Below are positions 1-5,888 of a stretch of DNA of 6,148 nucleotides, one piece after another. The position numbers were made by a program, and so were the translations under genes. Numbering within the stretch: the first letter of the stretch is position 1; each line of letters begins with the position of its first letter. The notes below the pieces were generated by a model. The model saw only the letters and a list, made by a program, of their open reading frames with translations. It did no database searches and was not told the origin of the DNA. Source of the DNA: Alphaproteobacteria bacterium (GTDB lineage Bacteria; Pseudomonadota; Alphaproteobacteria; Rhizobiales; Devosiaceae); the NCBI GenBank assembly GCA_024279575.1, contig JAJRRJ010000210.1, positions 1 to 6,148 on the forward strand, in the 5' to 3' direction.

Positions 1-446
1 AGCTTTTGCAGCGGGGTTTTAGCCAGATCAATAATATTTGCCCCTCTGCTCCCGCTTTCATAATATATGATGGGAGAGGGTGGATTTCCCCCGCAAAACC
101 TTGCGAGTTTTGTTGCCGTAGCTGAAAAATTGTTTGCAGAAATAATGGCTTCAAACGCACATTTTTGCGCCAGCCATTCAAGCTCTGCTTCCCCGGACGC
201 CTCGTTTACCGGCACAATGATGGCCCCAATGGCAGCCAGCGCATATGTAATCATAAAAAATTTCGGTCCATTGGGCATGAAAACAGCAATGCGCGCCCCT
301 TTTGCGATACCCAAAGACAAAAAACCTGCTGCCAGATGCTCAACTTTTTCTGCCAGATCCCCATAGGAAATAAATTGATTTTGCGTATGCAGACCACTGC
401 TTGGAGGGGCAAAATTTGCGGTTTTTTGCAGATGGAGAAAAAGCAC
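1..446 (-). CDS. AMP-dependent acyl-CoA synthetase/ligase, N-terminal part (3' end outside window)
   Basis: The minus strand is open from a stop at 473-471 to the window edge, giving 148 codons from a GTG at 446-444. The translation matches the N-terminal subdomain of class I adenylate-forming enzymes: ISYGDLAEKVEHLAAGFL (about residues 26-43), then GARIAVFMPNGPKFF (50-64), then AIGAIIVPVNEASGEAELEWL (72-92), the usual 'LG(A/V)..VP.N......EL' block. Family members activate a carboxylic acid with ATP to an acyl-adenylate and usually transfer it to CoA. The phosphate-binding loop and substrate pocket lie beyond the edge, so the substrate cannot be inferred. The GTG is the only plausible start, because no ATG, GTG or TTG lies between the upstream stop and the conserved block apart from it. 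A modest GGGA (457-454) sits 7 nt upstream. The gene is divergent from the dipeptidase gene. Family is fairly certain; the exact start is less so. Confidence 0.82.
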   Translation of the reverse strand, partial: MLFLHLQKTANFAPPSSGLHTQNQFISYGDLAEKVEHLAAGFLSLGIAKGARIAVFMPNGPKFFMITYALAAIGAIIVPVNEASGEAELEWLAQKCAFEAIISANNFSATATKLARFCGGNPPSPIIYYESGSRGANIIDLAKTPLQK

Positions 447-522
447 TTTTTTATCCCGGGTTTTTGTTTTTCAAGTTGCCGTTTGCGCACACCATGCTAC
501 ATTTTATCATTTGAAGGCAAAT
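447..522. promoter_or_regulatory. Short divergent intergenic region between ligase and dipeptidase genes
   Basis: These 76 bases separate two genes transcribed away from each other, so they should hold both promoters or parts of them. The stretch is T-rich on the plus strand (461-470). I could not find a convincing promoter pair. TTGCGC (483-488) with TATCAT (505-510) is the best plus-strand candidate, but its start site would fall inside the ribosome binding site of the dipeptidase gene. Promoters may therefore extend into the ligase coding region. Confidence 0.4.
513..517 (+). promoter_or_regulatory. Ribosome binding site deciding the dipeptidase start
   Basis: GAAGG at 513-517 lies 5 nt before the ATG at 523. 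A TTG at 511 is in frame and would add four residues. However, it overlaps this Shine-Dalgarno sequence and has no good one of its own, so ATG 523 is preferred. Confidence 0.75.
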
Positions 523-1587
523 ATGTCAGATTTTTCAACCCCACCGATATTTGACGGGCATGTGGATGTATTGTCCAATCTCGCACAATTTCACGCCAGC
601 GACCCTGCTCAAATATTTGAACGTGGTTACAAAGCCCATATTGATCTGCCCAAGGCAAAAAAGGGAGGATTTGGCGGCGGGTTGTTTGCCCTTTATGTGC
701 CTTCGCACGAAGCTCCCATGGATCAGCTTGCGCAAACACCTGGCAACGCCTCCCTCAATTTGCCCCTGCCCCCGCCAGTTGATCAGAGGGTGGCTTTGCC
801 AGTTATTATGACACAAATGGCACTCTTGCGAAAACTTGAACACGGGGGGCTGCTCAAAATCTGTACAAACGTCGGTGAAATTGATCAATGCCTGAAATCG
901 GGGATAATAGCGGCTGTTTTACACATGGAGGGAGCAGAGGCGATCGATGCTGATTTTGATACCCTTGAAGTATTCCATGCTGCCGGGTTGCGCTCGATCG
1001 GGCCGGTTTGGAGCCGACCAAATATTTTTGGACACGGGGTGCCATTTGCCTTCCCCTCCACGGGGGACACGGGATTGGGCCTGACGGAGACAGGCAAGGA
1101 ACTGATTAAGCAATGCAATCGTCTCAACATCATGATCGACCTGTCCCACCTGAATGAGAAAGGTTTTTGGGATGTGGTAAAAATCTCTAAGGCACCACTG
1201 GTTGCAACCCATTCCAACAGCTATGAATTATGCAAGAGTTCGCGCAACCTGAGTGCGTGCCAGCTCAAAGCCATTGCGGAAAGTAATGGCATGGTGGGTT
1301 TAAATTTTGCTGTTGGATTTCTGCGGGCGGATGGGCAATGGGACACAGATACAGGTCTGGATATACTCCTGGATCACCTGGACTATCTTATTACTCACCT
1401 GGGGGCAGACCGGGTTGGACTTGGGACTGATCTTGATGGCGCACCAATCCCGGATGCCATCGGCGATGCGGCAGGGTTAACTGTCCTTCGGCAAGCGCTT
1501 AAAGCCCATGGCATAAATGACGCCCTGATGAAAAAAATCTGCCACGAAAACTGGCTTGGGGTCCTGAAGCGCACCTGGGGCGAGTGA
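523..1587 (+). CDS. Membrane dipeptidase-type peptidase, family M19 (renal dipeptidase family)
   Basis: This is a complete 354-residue member of peptidase family M19, metal-dependent TIM-barrel hydrolases of the amidohydrolase superfamily that cleave dipeptides, in some members with a D-residue. All expected binuclear zinc ligands are visible: H13 and D15 in FDGHVDVL, bridging E136 in HMEG, H209 in IDLSHL, H230 in ATHSNS and D303 in GLGTDLDG. R241 in SRNL matches the substrate-contacting arginine region. The block GLGLTETGKELIKQCNRLNIMIDLSH (185-210) is typical of the family, and the length is normal. No signal peptide is apparent, so the enzyme is probably cytoplasmic. This is usual for bacterial members despite the family name inherited from the GPI-anchored mammalian enzyme. 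It may process imported or cell-wall-derived dipeptides. A link to the downstream transporter is possible but unproven, since 274 bases and a promoter-like site separate them. Family is near certain; the substrate is unknown. Confidence 0.95.
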   Translation: MSDFSTPPIFDGHVDVLSNLAQFHASDPAQIFERGYKAHIDLPKAKKGGFGGGLFALYVPSHEAPMDQLAQTPGNASLNLPLPPPVDQRVALPVIMTQMALLRKLEHGGLLKICTNVGEIDQCLKSGIIAAVLHMEGAEAIDADFDTLEVFHAAGLRSIGPVWSRPNIFGHGVPFAFPSTGDTGLGLTETGKELIKQCNRLNIMIDLSHLNEKGFWDVVKISKAPLVATHSNSYELCKSSRNLSACQLKAIAESNGMVGLNFAVGFLRADGQWDTDTGLDILLDHLDYLITHLGADRVGLGTDLDGAPIPDAIGDAAGLTVLRQALKAHGINDALMKKICHENWLGVLKRTWGE

Positions 1588-1612
1588 ATTACACCCCTCT
1601 CCCCTTACGACA

Positions 1613-1635
1613 AAGGGGGGCAATCTTCCCCCCTT
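1613..1635 (+). terminator. G/C hairpin after the dipeptidase gene, possible terminator
   Basis: AAGGGGGG (1613-1620) and CCCCCCTT (1628-1635) form a perfect 8-bp stem around a 7-nt loop, 25 bases after the dipeptidase stop. No T-run follows, so this is not a canonical intrinsic terminator. It could still stop transcription weakly or protect the 3' end. An upstream CCCCTT (1601-1606) can pair with the same G-run as an alternative. Confidence 0.4.
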
Positions 1636-1699
1636 CAAACTATGGCATATGCACGATTTCAGGTTCTATCAAAGCGTTGGGGATAAAGGTGGAGGAAAA

Positions 1700-1723
1700 A
1701 TGCTTCAGGCCATTATAAAGTAA
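1700..1723 (+). other. Possible 7-codon leader ORF with strong ribosome binding site
   Basis: ATG at 1700 opens the frame MLQAIIK, ending in TAA. It is preceded by GGAGG (1691-1695) with a 4-nt gap, a better ribosome binding site than those of some real genes nearby. It lies upstream of the promoter-like site at 1738-1766, so it would be transcribed only by read-through or from a promoter further upstream. The peptide has no run of identical codons that would suggest classic attenuation. It may be chance. Confidence 0.15.
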
Positions 1724-1737
1724 GCCAATATGTATGG

Positions 1738-1766
1738 TTGCAGGCCTATCTAGGCTTTGTTATAAC
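1738..1766 (+). promoter_or_regulatory. Candidate sigma-70-type promoter of the TRAP transporter genes
   Basis: TTGCAG (1738-1743), a 17-base spacer and TATAAC (1761-1766) form a promoter-like pair. The -10 matches the TATAAT consensus at five of six positions; the -35 matches TTGACA only at its conserved TTG. The expected start is near 1772-1775, giving a leader of about 90 nt before the binding-protein ATG. The spacer itself carries the small palindrome described separately. This is a pattern match only. Confidence 0.45.
1744..1755. promoter_or_regulatory. Short palindrome inside the promoter spacer, possible operator
   Basis: GCCTA (1744-1748) and TAGGC (1751-1755) are perfect inverted repeats separated by TC. 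They begin directly after the -35-like hexamer and lie wholly in the spacer, a position where a bound repressor or MerR-like activator could act. Palindromes of this size occur by chance, and no regulator gene is in the window. Confidence 0.25.
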
Positions 1767-1776
1767 ACGCAAATAT

Positions 1777-1857
1777 ATGAGCCACGCGAGGGATGGGGTT
1801 ATTATGCTTTTGCCAATCACGGATAAGAGTAACTTCACACGGAATATGAGGAAATAA
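1777..1857 (+). other. Possible 26-residue leader ORF ahead of the binding-protein gene
   Basis: ATG at 1777 opens a 26-codon frame (MSHARDGVIMLLPITDKS...) that ends in TAA at 1855-1857. The stop is 4 nt before the binding-protein ATG and just past its ribosome binding site (GAGGAA, 1848-1853). If the promoter at 1738-1766 is used, this ATG would lie only a few bases from the 5' end of the mRNA, so translation would be nearly leaderless; there is no Shine-Dalgarno sequence. Translation would run through the downstream ribosome binding site and could couple the two. No family is recognised, and chance is quite possible. Confidence 0.2.
1848..1853 (+). promoter_or_regulatory. Ribosome binding site of the TAXI binding-protein gene
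   Basis: GAGGAA lies 8 nt before the ATG at 1862 and supports that start, which also yields a well-formed signal peptide. Confidence 0.7.
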
Positions 1858-1861
1858 AAAT

Positions 1862-2857
1862 ATGAAAATTGCTAAAATATCCACACTTGCACTGGTTGCT
1901 GCGCTAACCAGCACAGTTGCTTTTGCCGGAAGTCATCAAGATCGCGCTGGTTGGCCTGAAAGCTTTACCGTAGGCACTGCCTCTCAGGGCGGTACATATT
2001 TTGCTTATGGTGCCGGCTGGGCCAATTTGGTTGCCGATGAGCTTGGTTTATCTGGCGGTGGCGAAGTTACCGGTGGCCCAATGCAGAATATGGCTTTGGT
2101 TCATACCGGCGAAGTTCAGTTCGGCATGACCACAATGGGTCCCGCCTCTGAATCAATTAATGGCACCAACCCGATTGCTCCCGGTTTAGAGATGACGGGC
2201 GCTTGTGCTATGTTCCCAATGTATCAAACACCGTTTTCGGTTACAGCACTATCCTCTTCAGGCATTCAAACTATTGCTGATATTCCTGCCGGCGCACGTA
2301 TTGGCTTTGGTCCAGCCGGATCCACTTCCGATACTTATTTCCCTCGTATGATGGAAGAACTTGGCGTGGATTTTGAACGCCGCAATGGTGGTTGGACCGA
2401 TCTTGGTGGCCAATTACAAGATGGCTTGCTTGACGTTATCGCATTTGCTGCCGGTGTGCCGGTTCCAGCTGTTAGCCAGCTAGAAGTGCAAACTGATGTG
2501 AATATCATTGAGTTCACTGAAGAAGAGCAAGCTGCAATCATGGCAGCTTTCCCTGTTTCTGAGTTTGATATTGCCGCGGATTCTTACACCTCACTTGATG
2601 CTGATGCACGTTCTGTGTCCATGTGGAATTTCTCCATAGCCAATTGTGACCTGCCTGAGTCCTTTGTTTATGCGGTTGTAGATGTGGTGATGTCAGATAA
2701 CGAACGGATGATGGGCATTCACCGTGCGGCCCGTTCCACTGTTCCTGAAAACTGGGACAAAAATACTGTTATGATGTGGCACCCAGGTGCTGCAAAGTGG
2801 TTCACTGAAAATGCCGGCGCAACTATTCCTGCTGACATGATCCACAGCGGTATGTAA
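1862..2857 (+). CDS. TAXI-family TRAP transporter solute-binding protein
   Basis: This 331-residue exported protein is the extracytoplasmic binding subunit of a TRAP-TAXI importer. It starts with a clear signal peptide: the charged MKIAK, a hydrophobic core and a VAFA-GS cleavage site near residue 22-23. The mature protein has the TAXI hallmark FTVGTASQGGTYFAYGAGWANLV (about 35-57), then QNMALVHTGEVQFGMTT (75-91), and GARIGFGPAGSTSDTYFPRMMEELGV (144-169) beginning the second lobe. Length is normal for the family. Two cysteines remain after processing (115 and 262) and might form a disulphide. TAXI proteins bind small carboxylates or amino acids in the few known cases; the ligand here cannot be read. 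It would deliver substrate to the fused permease encoded next. A strong terminator between the two genes suggests the binding protein is made in excess. Family assignment is firm. Confidence 0.94.
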   Translation: MKIAKISTLALVAALTSTVAFAGSHQDRAGWPESFTVGTASQGGTYFAYGAGWANLVADELGLSGGGEVTGGPMQNMALVHTGEVQFGMTTMGPASESINGTNPIAPGLEMTGACAMFPMYQTPFSVTALSSSGIQTIADIPAGARIGFGPAGSTSDTYFPRMMEELGVDFERRNGGWTDLGGQLQDGLLDVIAFAAGVPVPAVSQLEVQTDVNIIEFTEEEQAAIMAAFPVSEFDIAADSYTSLDADARSVSMWNFSIANCDLPESFVYAVVDVVMSDNERMMGIHRAARSTVPENWDKNTVMMWHPGAAKWFTENAGATIPADMIHSGM

Positions 2858-2879
2858 TCTGAAATAACCCTGAAATATG

Positions 2880-2909
2880 AGCCGCGCCCCATTTTGGGCG
2901 CGGCTTTTT
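2880..2909 (+). terminator. Intrinsic terminator or attenuator between binding-protein and permease genes
   Basis: GCCGCGCCC (2881-2889) and GGGCGCGGC (2896-2904) form a perfect 9-bp GC-rich stem with a 6-nt loop. A2880-T2905 can add a tenth pair. Five T residues follow (2905-2909). It sits 23 bases after the binding-protein stop and about 50 bases before the permease start, on the coding strand. As no obvious promoter follows it, partial read-through would explain a high binding-protein to permease ratio. Confidence 0.88.
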
Positions 2910-2950
2910 CAATGTTAAAGGTGCCACTCAATACATAGTCGGCCCGGCCA

Positions 2951-2955
2951 GAGGA
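2951..2955 (+). promoter_or_regulatory. Ribosome binding site of the TRAP permease gene
   Basis: GAGGA lies 5 nt before the ATG at 2961 and fixes the start. The next in-frame ATG, at residue 22, has no comparable site. Confidence 0.7.
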
Positions 2956-2960
2956 AAACT

Positions 2961-5438
2961 ATGAGCGAACAATCAGCAAAAACAAACGAAGAAGTTATTC
3001 TGGCCGAGGGCGTTGATGAAGCGATGGTTGAACGCAACCGACGTCTGTATGTCGGGAATTCTCATCTGCTGGTTGCGGGTTTTGCAACATTATATGCCGC
3101 GTTTCATATGGCGGCTTTGAACGGATTATCGCTTTATGAATTGACCGGCATTAATATTCCGTTTTTACCAAGTTTTCCATTGGAAACATGGAATTTTCGC
3201 ATTGTGCATATTGCCGGCGCGCTCATATTAGGCTTCATGCTTTTTGCTGCCCATGATTTCAAAGAAGAAGCGAGCAAAGAAACCCCGCTCCTTGGATATA
3301 TCGCCTATGGGCTGATGGTCCCCGCCGTTTATGCAATTTATACAGCTCTTGGTTTTGCCAATGAAATTGCTGGCGGCGTTATGTGGAATGGCATCGACGA
3401 GACTATAAAATTTCGCGAGACATGGCATTTTGGAGCGCCTTTACTGATAGCGACTGGCGGCGGAATTGTTTTGGGTTGGTTCCATCGCCGTGATCGAGCC
3501 AGGTTTTCTGCGCCGGATGTCCTTCTGGCTTTAGCAAGTATTGGTGTTGCTATCTATCTCATCACCATATTTGGCACCTTGATGCGCAACTCTACTGGCA
3601 CACCTTTTGCACCCATCGGAATGAGTCTTGCAGCGATCGCCGGAACAGCCCTGATTATGGAGTTGACCCGCCGCGTGGCCGGGATGGCTCTAATCGTCAT
3701 TGCTGGCATGTTTTTGATCTATGTTTTTGTAGGCGATAATCTGCCCGGTTTCTTGAATGCCCCTGATATTTCATGGCAACGGTTTTTTAGTCAGGTTTAC
3801 ACGGATGCAGGTATTCTTGGCCCAACAACAGCGGTGTCTTCAACTTATATTATTTTGTTCATTATTTTTGCTGCCTTTTTACAATCGTCAAAAGTGGGGG
3901 ATTATTTTATTAATTTTGCCTTTGCTGCTGCCGGGAAATCCCGTGGTGGTCCGGCTAAAGTCGCCATTTTTGCTTCTGGCCTGATGGGGATGATCAACGG
4001 CACATCCGCAGGTAATGTGGTGGCCACCGGCTCACTCACTATTCCGTTGATGAAAAAAGTAGGCTACCCGAAAAGAACGGCTGGCGCGATTGAAGCGGCT
4101 GCATCAACCGGTGGGCAAATCATGCCACCGATCATGGGGGCCGGTGCCTTTATCATGGCTGAAATTACCGGCATTCCTTATGCGGACATTGCCATTGCCG
4201 CCATTATTCCAGCCGTGCTTTATTTTACCTCGATCTATTTTATGGTAGACCTTGAAGCGGCTAAACTTGGCATGCGCGGTATGCGTGAAGATGAATTGCC
4301 AAAATTCAAGGCATTGGCCCGTCGCGTATTTTTATTCCTGCCAATCATTATTTTGATTGCCGCTCTTTTCCAGGGCTATTCAGTTATACGGGCCGGCACT
4401 CTTGCCACAGTTGCGGCCGCTGTCATTAGCTGGCTGGCCCCTGCTGAGATGCGTCTGGAACAGTTATTTATGCGCAATCGAAAAACTGGCCTGCTGGGCT
4501 CCCTGCTCCTTCAGGCAGTTATCATCGGGGCGGCAGCGCTTGTAGCGATGGGGGCGTTCTATTTCCTGTCTTCAATTGATCAGCGTATTATCACCAGTGC
4601 CGGAATGATCTTGGTATTGATACTGGGTGGTGTTGCATTTTACCGTCACCGCAATAATCTAACGCGTGAGCAAACCGTTAATGATGGCATGAGCTTTGTC
4701 TCGGTTATCAAAGCCTTTCAAAGCGCCGGAGTCATGTCGATCCAGATTATCGCCGTGTGTGCCGCAGCAGGTATTATCGTGGGTGTTATCTCACTGACCG
4801 GCGTTGGTGCACGTTTTTCATCGTTGCTGCTTGGTCTTGCGGAAGCCAGCCAATTGCTGGCTTTGGTGTTTGCGATGTTGATTGCCATTTTATTGGGCAT
4901 GGGCATGCCCACAACAGCCGCTTATGCGGTTGCAGCTTCTGTGGTTGCACCGGGCCTTGTGCAACTTGGCATTCCATTGCTGACAGCGCATTTCTTTGTG
5001 TTCTATTTTGCTGTGGTGTCGGCCATAACGCCACCGGTAGCCTTGGCGAGTTACGCGGCGGCGGGGATATCGGGTGATAATCCTATGTCAACGTCGATGG
5101 CGTCGTTCAAGATTGGCATTTCAGCCTTTATCGTCCCCTTCATGTTCTTCTATAACTCAGCGATTTTGATGGATGGCACATGGTTCGAAATAGCCCGGGC
5201 TGCCATTACAGCTATATTTGGGGTGTATTTATTATCCTCAGGCATACAGGGATGGTTTATGGGCGCACGTACGGCGTGGTTCCTTAGCCTTGGGCTAATA
5301 GTTTCAGCGCTGTTCATGATTGAAGGAGGCTGGGTTTCCGATTTGATCGGTGTTGCGGGGGCGGCAGGTGTGTTCTTCGTACAAAAAATATTCCACCCTG
5401 CCCCAGACGCCAGCATAAAAGTGCGCGGAGCGGATTAA
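2961..5438 (+). CDS. TRAP transporter fused permease (4TM/12TM, DctQM-type)
   Basis: This 825-residue inner-membrane protein fuses the small (Q) and large (M) TRAP permease subunits, the normal form for TAXI systems. The first 34 residues are charged and probably cytoplasmic. Hydrophobic segments follow at about 35-55, 80-98, 110-131, 157-174 and 186-207 (the Q-like part), then the M-like part from about 220. M-domain signatures are GLMGMINGTSAGNVVATGSLTIPLMKKVGY (340-369), EAAASTGGQIMPPIMGAGAFIMAE (378-401), and in the second inverted half LLGMGMPTTAAYAV (644-657) and FYFAVVSAITPPVALASYAAAG (681-702). These mark the substrate and ion-binding clamshell region. Two oddities stand out. About 60 residues (505-562) holding two extra hydrophobic segments (513-536, 545-561) interrupt the two M halves. 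The C-terminus (about 740-810) has three more segments rather than a soluble domain. It works with the upstream TAXI protein; transport is driven by an ion gradient in known TRAP systems. Substrate is unknown. Confidence 0.95.
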   Translation: MSEQSAKTNEEVILAEGVDEAMVERNRRLYVGNSHLLVAGFATLYAAFHMAALNGLSLYELTGINIPFLPSFPLETWNFRIVHIAGALILGFMLFAAHDFKEEASKETPLLGYIAYGLMVPAVYAIYTALGFANEIAGGVMWNGIDETIKFRETWHFGAPLLIATGGGIVLGWFHRRDRARFSAPDVLLALASIGVAIYLITIFGTLMRNSTGTPFAPIGMSLAAIAGTALIMELTRRVAGMALIVIAGMFLIYVFVGDNLPGFLNAPDISWQRFFSQVYTDAGILGPTTAVSSTYIILFIIFAAFLQSSKVGDYFINFAFAAAGKSRGGPAKVAIFASGLMGMINGTSAGNVVATGSLTIPLMKKVGYPKRTAGAIEAAASTGGQIMPPIMGAGAFIMAEITGIPYADIAIAAIIPAVLYFTSIYFMVDLEAAKLGMRGMREDELPKFKALARRVFLFLPIIILIAALFQGYSVIRAGTLATVAAAVISWLAPAEMRLEQLFMRNRKTGLLGSLLLQAVIIGAAALVAMGAFYFLSSIDQRIITSAGMILVLILGGVAFYRHRNNLTREQTVNDGMSFVSVIKAFQSAGVMSIQIIAVCAAAGIIVGVISLTGVGARFSSLLLGLAEASQLLALVFAMLIAILLGMGMPTTAAYAVAASVVAPGLVQLGIPLLTAHFFVFYFAVVSAITPPVALASYAAAGISGDNPMSTSMASFKIGISAFIVPFMFFYNSAILMDGTWFEIARAAITAIFGVYLLSSGIQGWFMGARTAWFLSLGLIVSALFMIEGGWVSDLIGVAGAAGVFFVQKIFHPAPDASIKVRGAD

Positions 5439-5696
5439 CAGCTTCGCTCTGCTTGTATGTAAGGAAGCTTTGATTCAAGGCACGGGTGATTTATCGTGAA
5501 AGACCACCCAAACAGGCAGTGTAATGACGGGGACGTTGGGGGAAGCGATTGCGTTTGCTTGCCGCGTACATTTCTGGCGTGCGTCGGGTCTCCTTGCAAC
5601 CAGAACCATATCATCGGGCGATATTTATCACTGTTGACGTTTCGTCAAATCTGGGCGCTAAATCCAAAACAACGGTCTTAGGTACAGGGGAGCCAA
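5439..5696. other. Gap without a recognisable gene after the permease
   Basis: These 258 bases separate the permease stop from the DUF1697 fragment. Short frames exist in all three plus-strand readings, but none resembles a family I know. A weak inverted repeat (AGCTTC 5440-5445, GAAGCT 5464-5469) has an 18-nt loop and no T-run. Universal stress protein genes often follow TRAP permeases, but no UspA motif is visible here. The stretch may be the remains of a degraded gene. Confidence 0.4.
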
Positions 5697-5704
5697 TTGA
5701 GTGA
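5528..5704 (+). other. Open frame ending across the DUF1697 start, possible gene remnant
   Basis: This frame is open for 58 codons after tandem stops at 5522-5527 and ends with TGA at 5702-5704. Its end overlaps the TTG start of the next frame, the tight spacing seen between operon genes. Its last residues (AIFITVDVSSNLGAKSKT..., then ending GTGEPIE) look protein-like, with a hydrophobic beta-strand-like stretch. The first part is arginine-rich and looks like out-of-frame reading. It could be the surviving 3' end of a lost gene. I do not recognise it, and chance is the main alternative. Confidence 0.18.
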
Positions 5705-5888
5705 ACAATTTGTAGCCTTTCTCAGGGGCGCAAACCTTGGTAAGCGCAATATCAAAATAAATAAATTGCGCGCGGTGTTTACTGATCTTGGCCTGCACAG
5801 AGTACTAAGCGTTATTGTAAGCGGCAATGTTCTCACAACGCGCAACTGGAATACTGTTCAAAAAATTGTCAAAAAGGCATCGAAATGA
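5697..5888 (+). pseudogene. DUF1697 family protein, truncated to its N-terminal third
   Basis: From a TTG at 5697 this frame encodes 63 residues. The first part fits the start of DUF1697 proteins closely: EQFVAFLRGANLGKRNIKINKLRAVFTDLGL (3-33), then VLSVIVSGNVLTT (36-48), matching the family pattern 'YVAFLRGINVGG.N.....LR......G...V.TY..SGNV.F'. Full-length members are about 170-180 residues, so roughly two thirds are missing. The frame stops at TGA 5886-5888, and the kinase gene starts at once with an ATGA overlap, so no continuation in another frame is possible. GGGGAG (5687-5692) lies 4 nt before the TTG, and a stop at 5679-5681 rules out a longer start. The function of DUF1697 is not known to me. 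Most likely this is a deletion remnant kept because its translation may couple to the kinase; a short functional protein is less likely. Confidence 0.72.
5874..5877 (+). promoter_or_regulatory. Ribosome binding site of the kinase gene, inside the DUF1697 fragment
   Basis: AAGG lies 7 nt before the ATG at 5885 and within the last codons of the DUF1697 fragment. With the ATGA overlap, it allows both independent and coupled initiation. Confidence 0.55.

Noticed and set aside
67..366. Plus-strand frame of 99 codons opposite the ligase
   Set aside because: Its translation has no recognisable family, while the minus strand across the same bases gives clear adenylate-forming enzyme motifs.
251..490. 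Minus-strand frame of 79 codons starting at a GTG at 490
   Set aside because: It is in a different frame from the ligase and is lysine- and cysteine-rich without family resemblance; it is a shadow of the real gene.
483..510. TTGCGC-N16-TATCAT as dipeptidase promoter
   Set aside because: The predicted transcription start would fall within or after the Shine-Dalgarno sequence at 513-517, so the mRNA would lack a usable site.
511..522. TTG at 511 as start of the dipeptidase
   Set aside because: It overlaps the GAAGG ribosome binding site that serves the ATG at 523, and the added residues have no family counterpart.
4786..5077. Long frames on both strands inside the permease gene
   Set aside because: They overlap the best-conserved part of the TRAP M domain and are shadows of its codon pattern.
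5440..5469. AGCTTC...GAAGCT inverted repeat as permease terminator
   Set aside because: The stem is only 6 bp with an 18-nt loop and no T-run follows.
5475..5495. Sigma-54-like GGCAC element before the downstream frames
   Set aside because: The -12 part lacks the required GC at proper spacing, so only half of the motif is present.
5496..5681. 61-codon frame between permease and DUF1697 fragment as a gene
   Set aside because: Cysteine-rich translation without any family resemblance, a GTG start with no good ribosome binding site, and other frames equally open.
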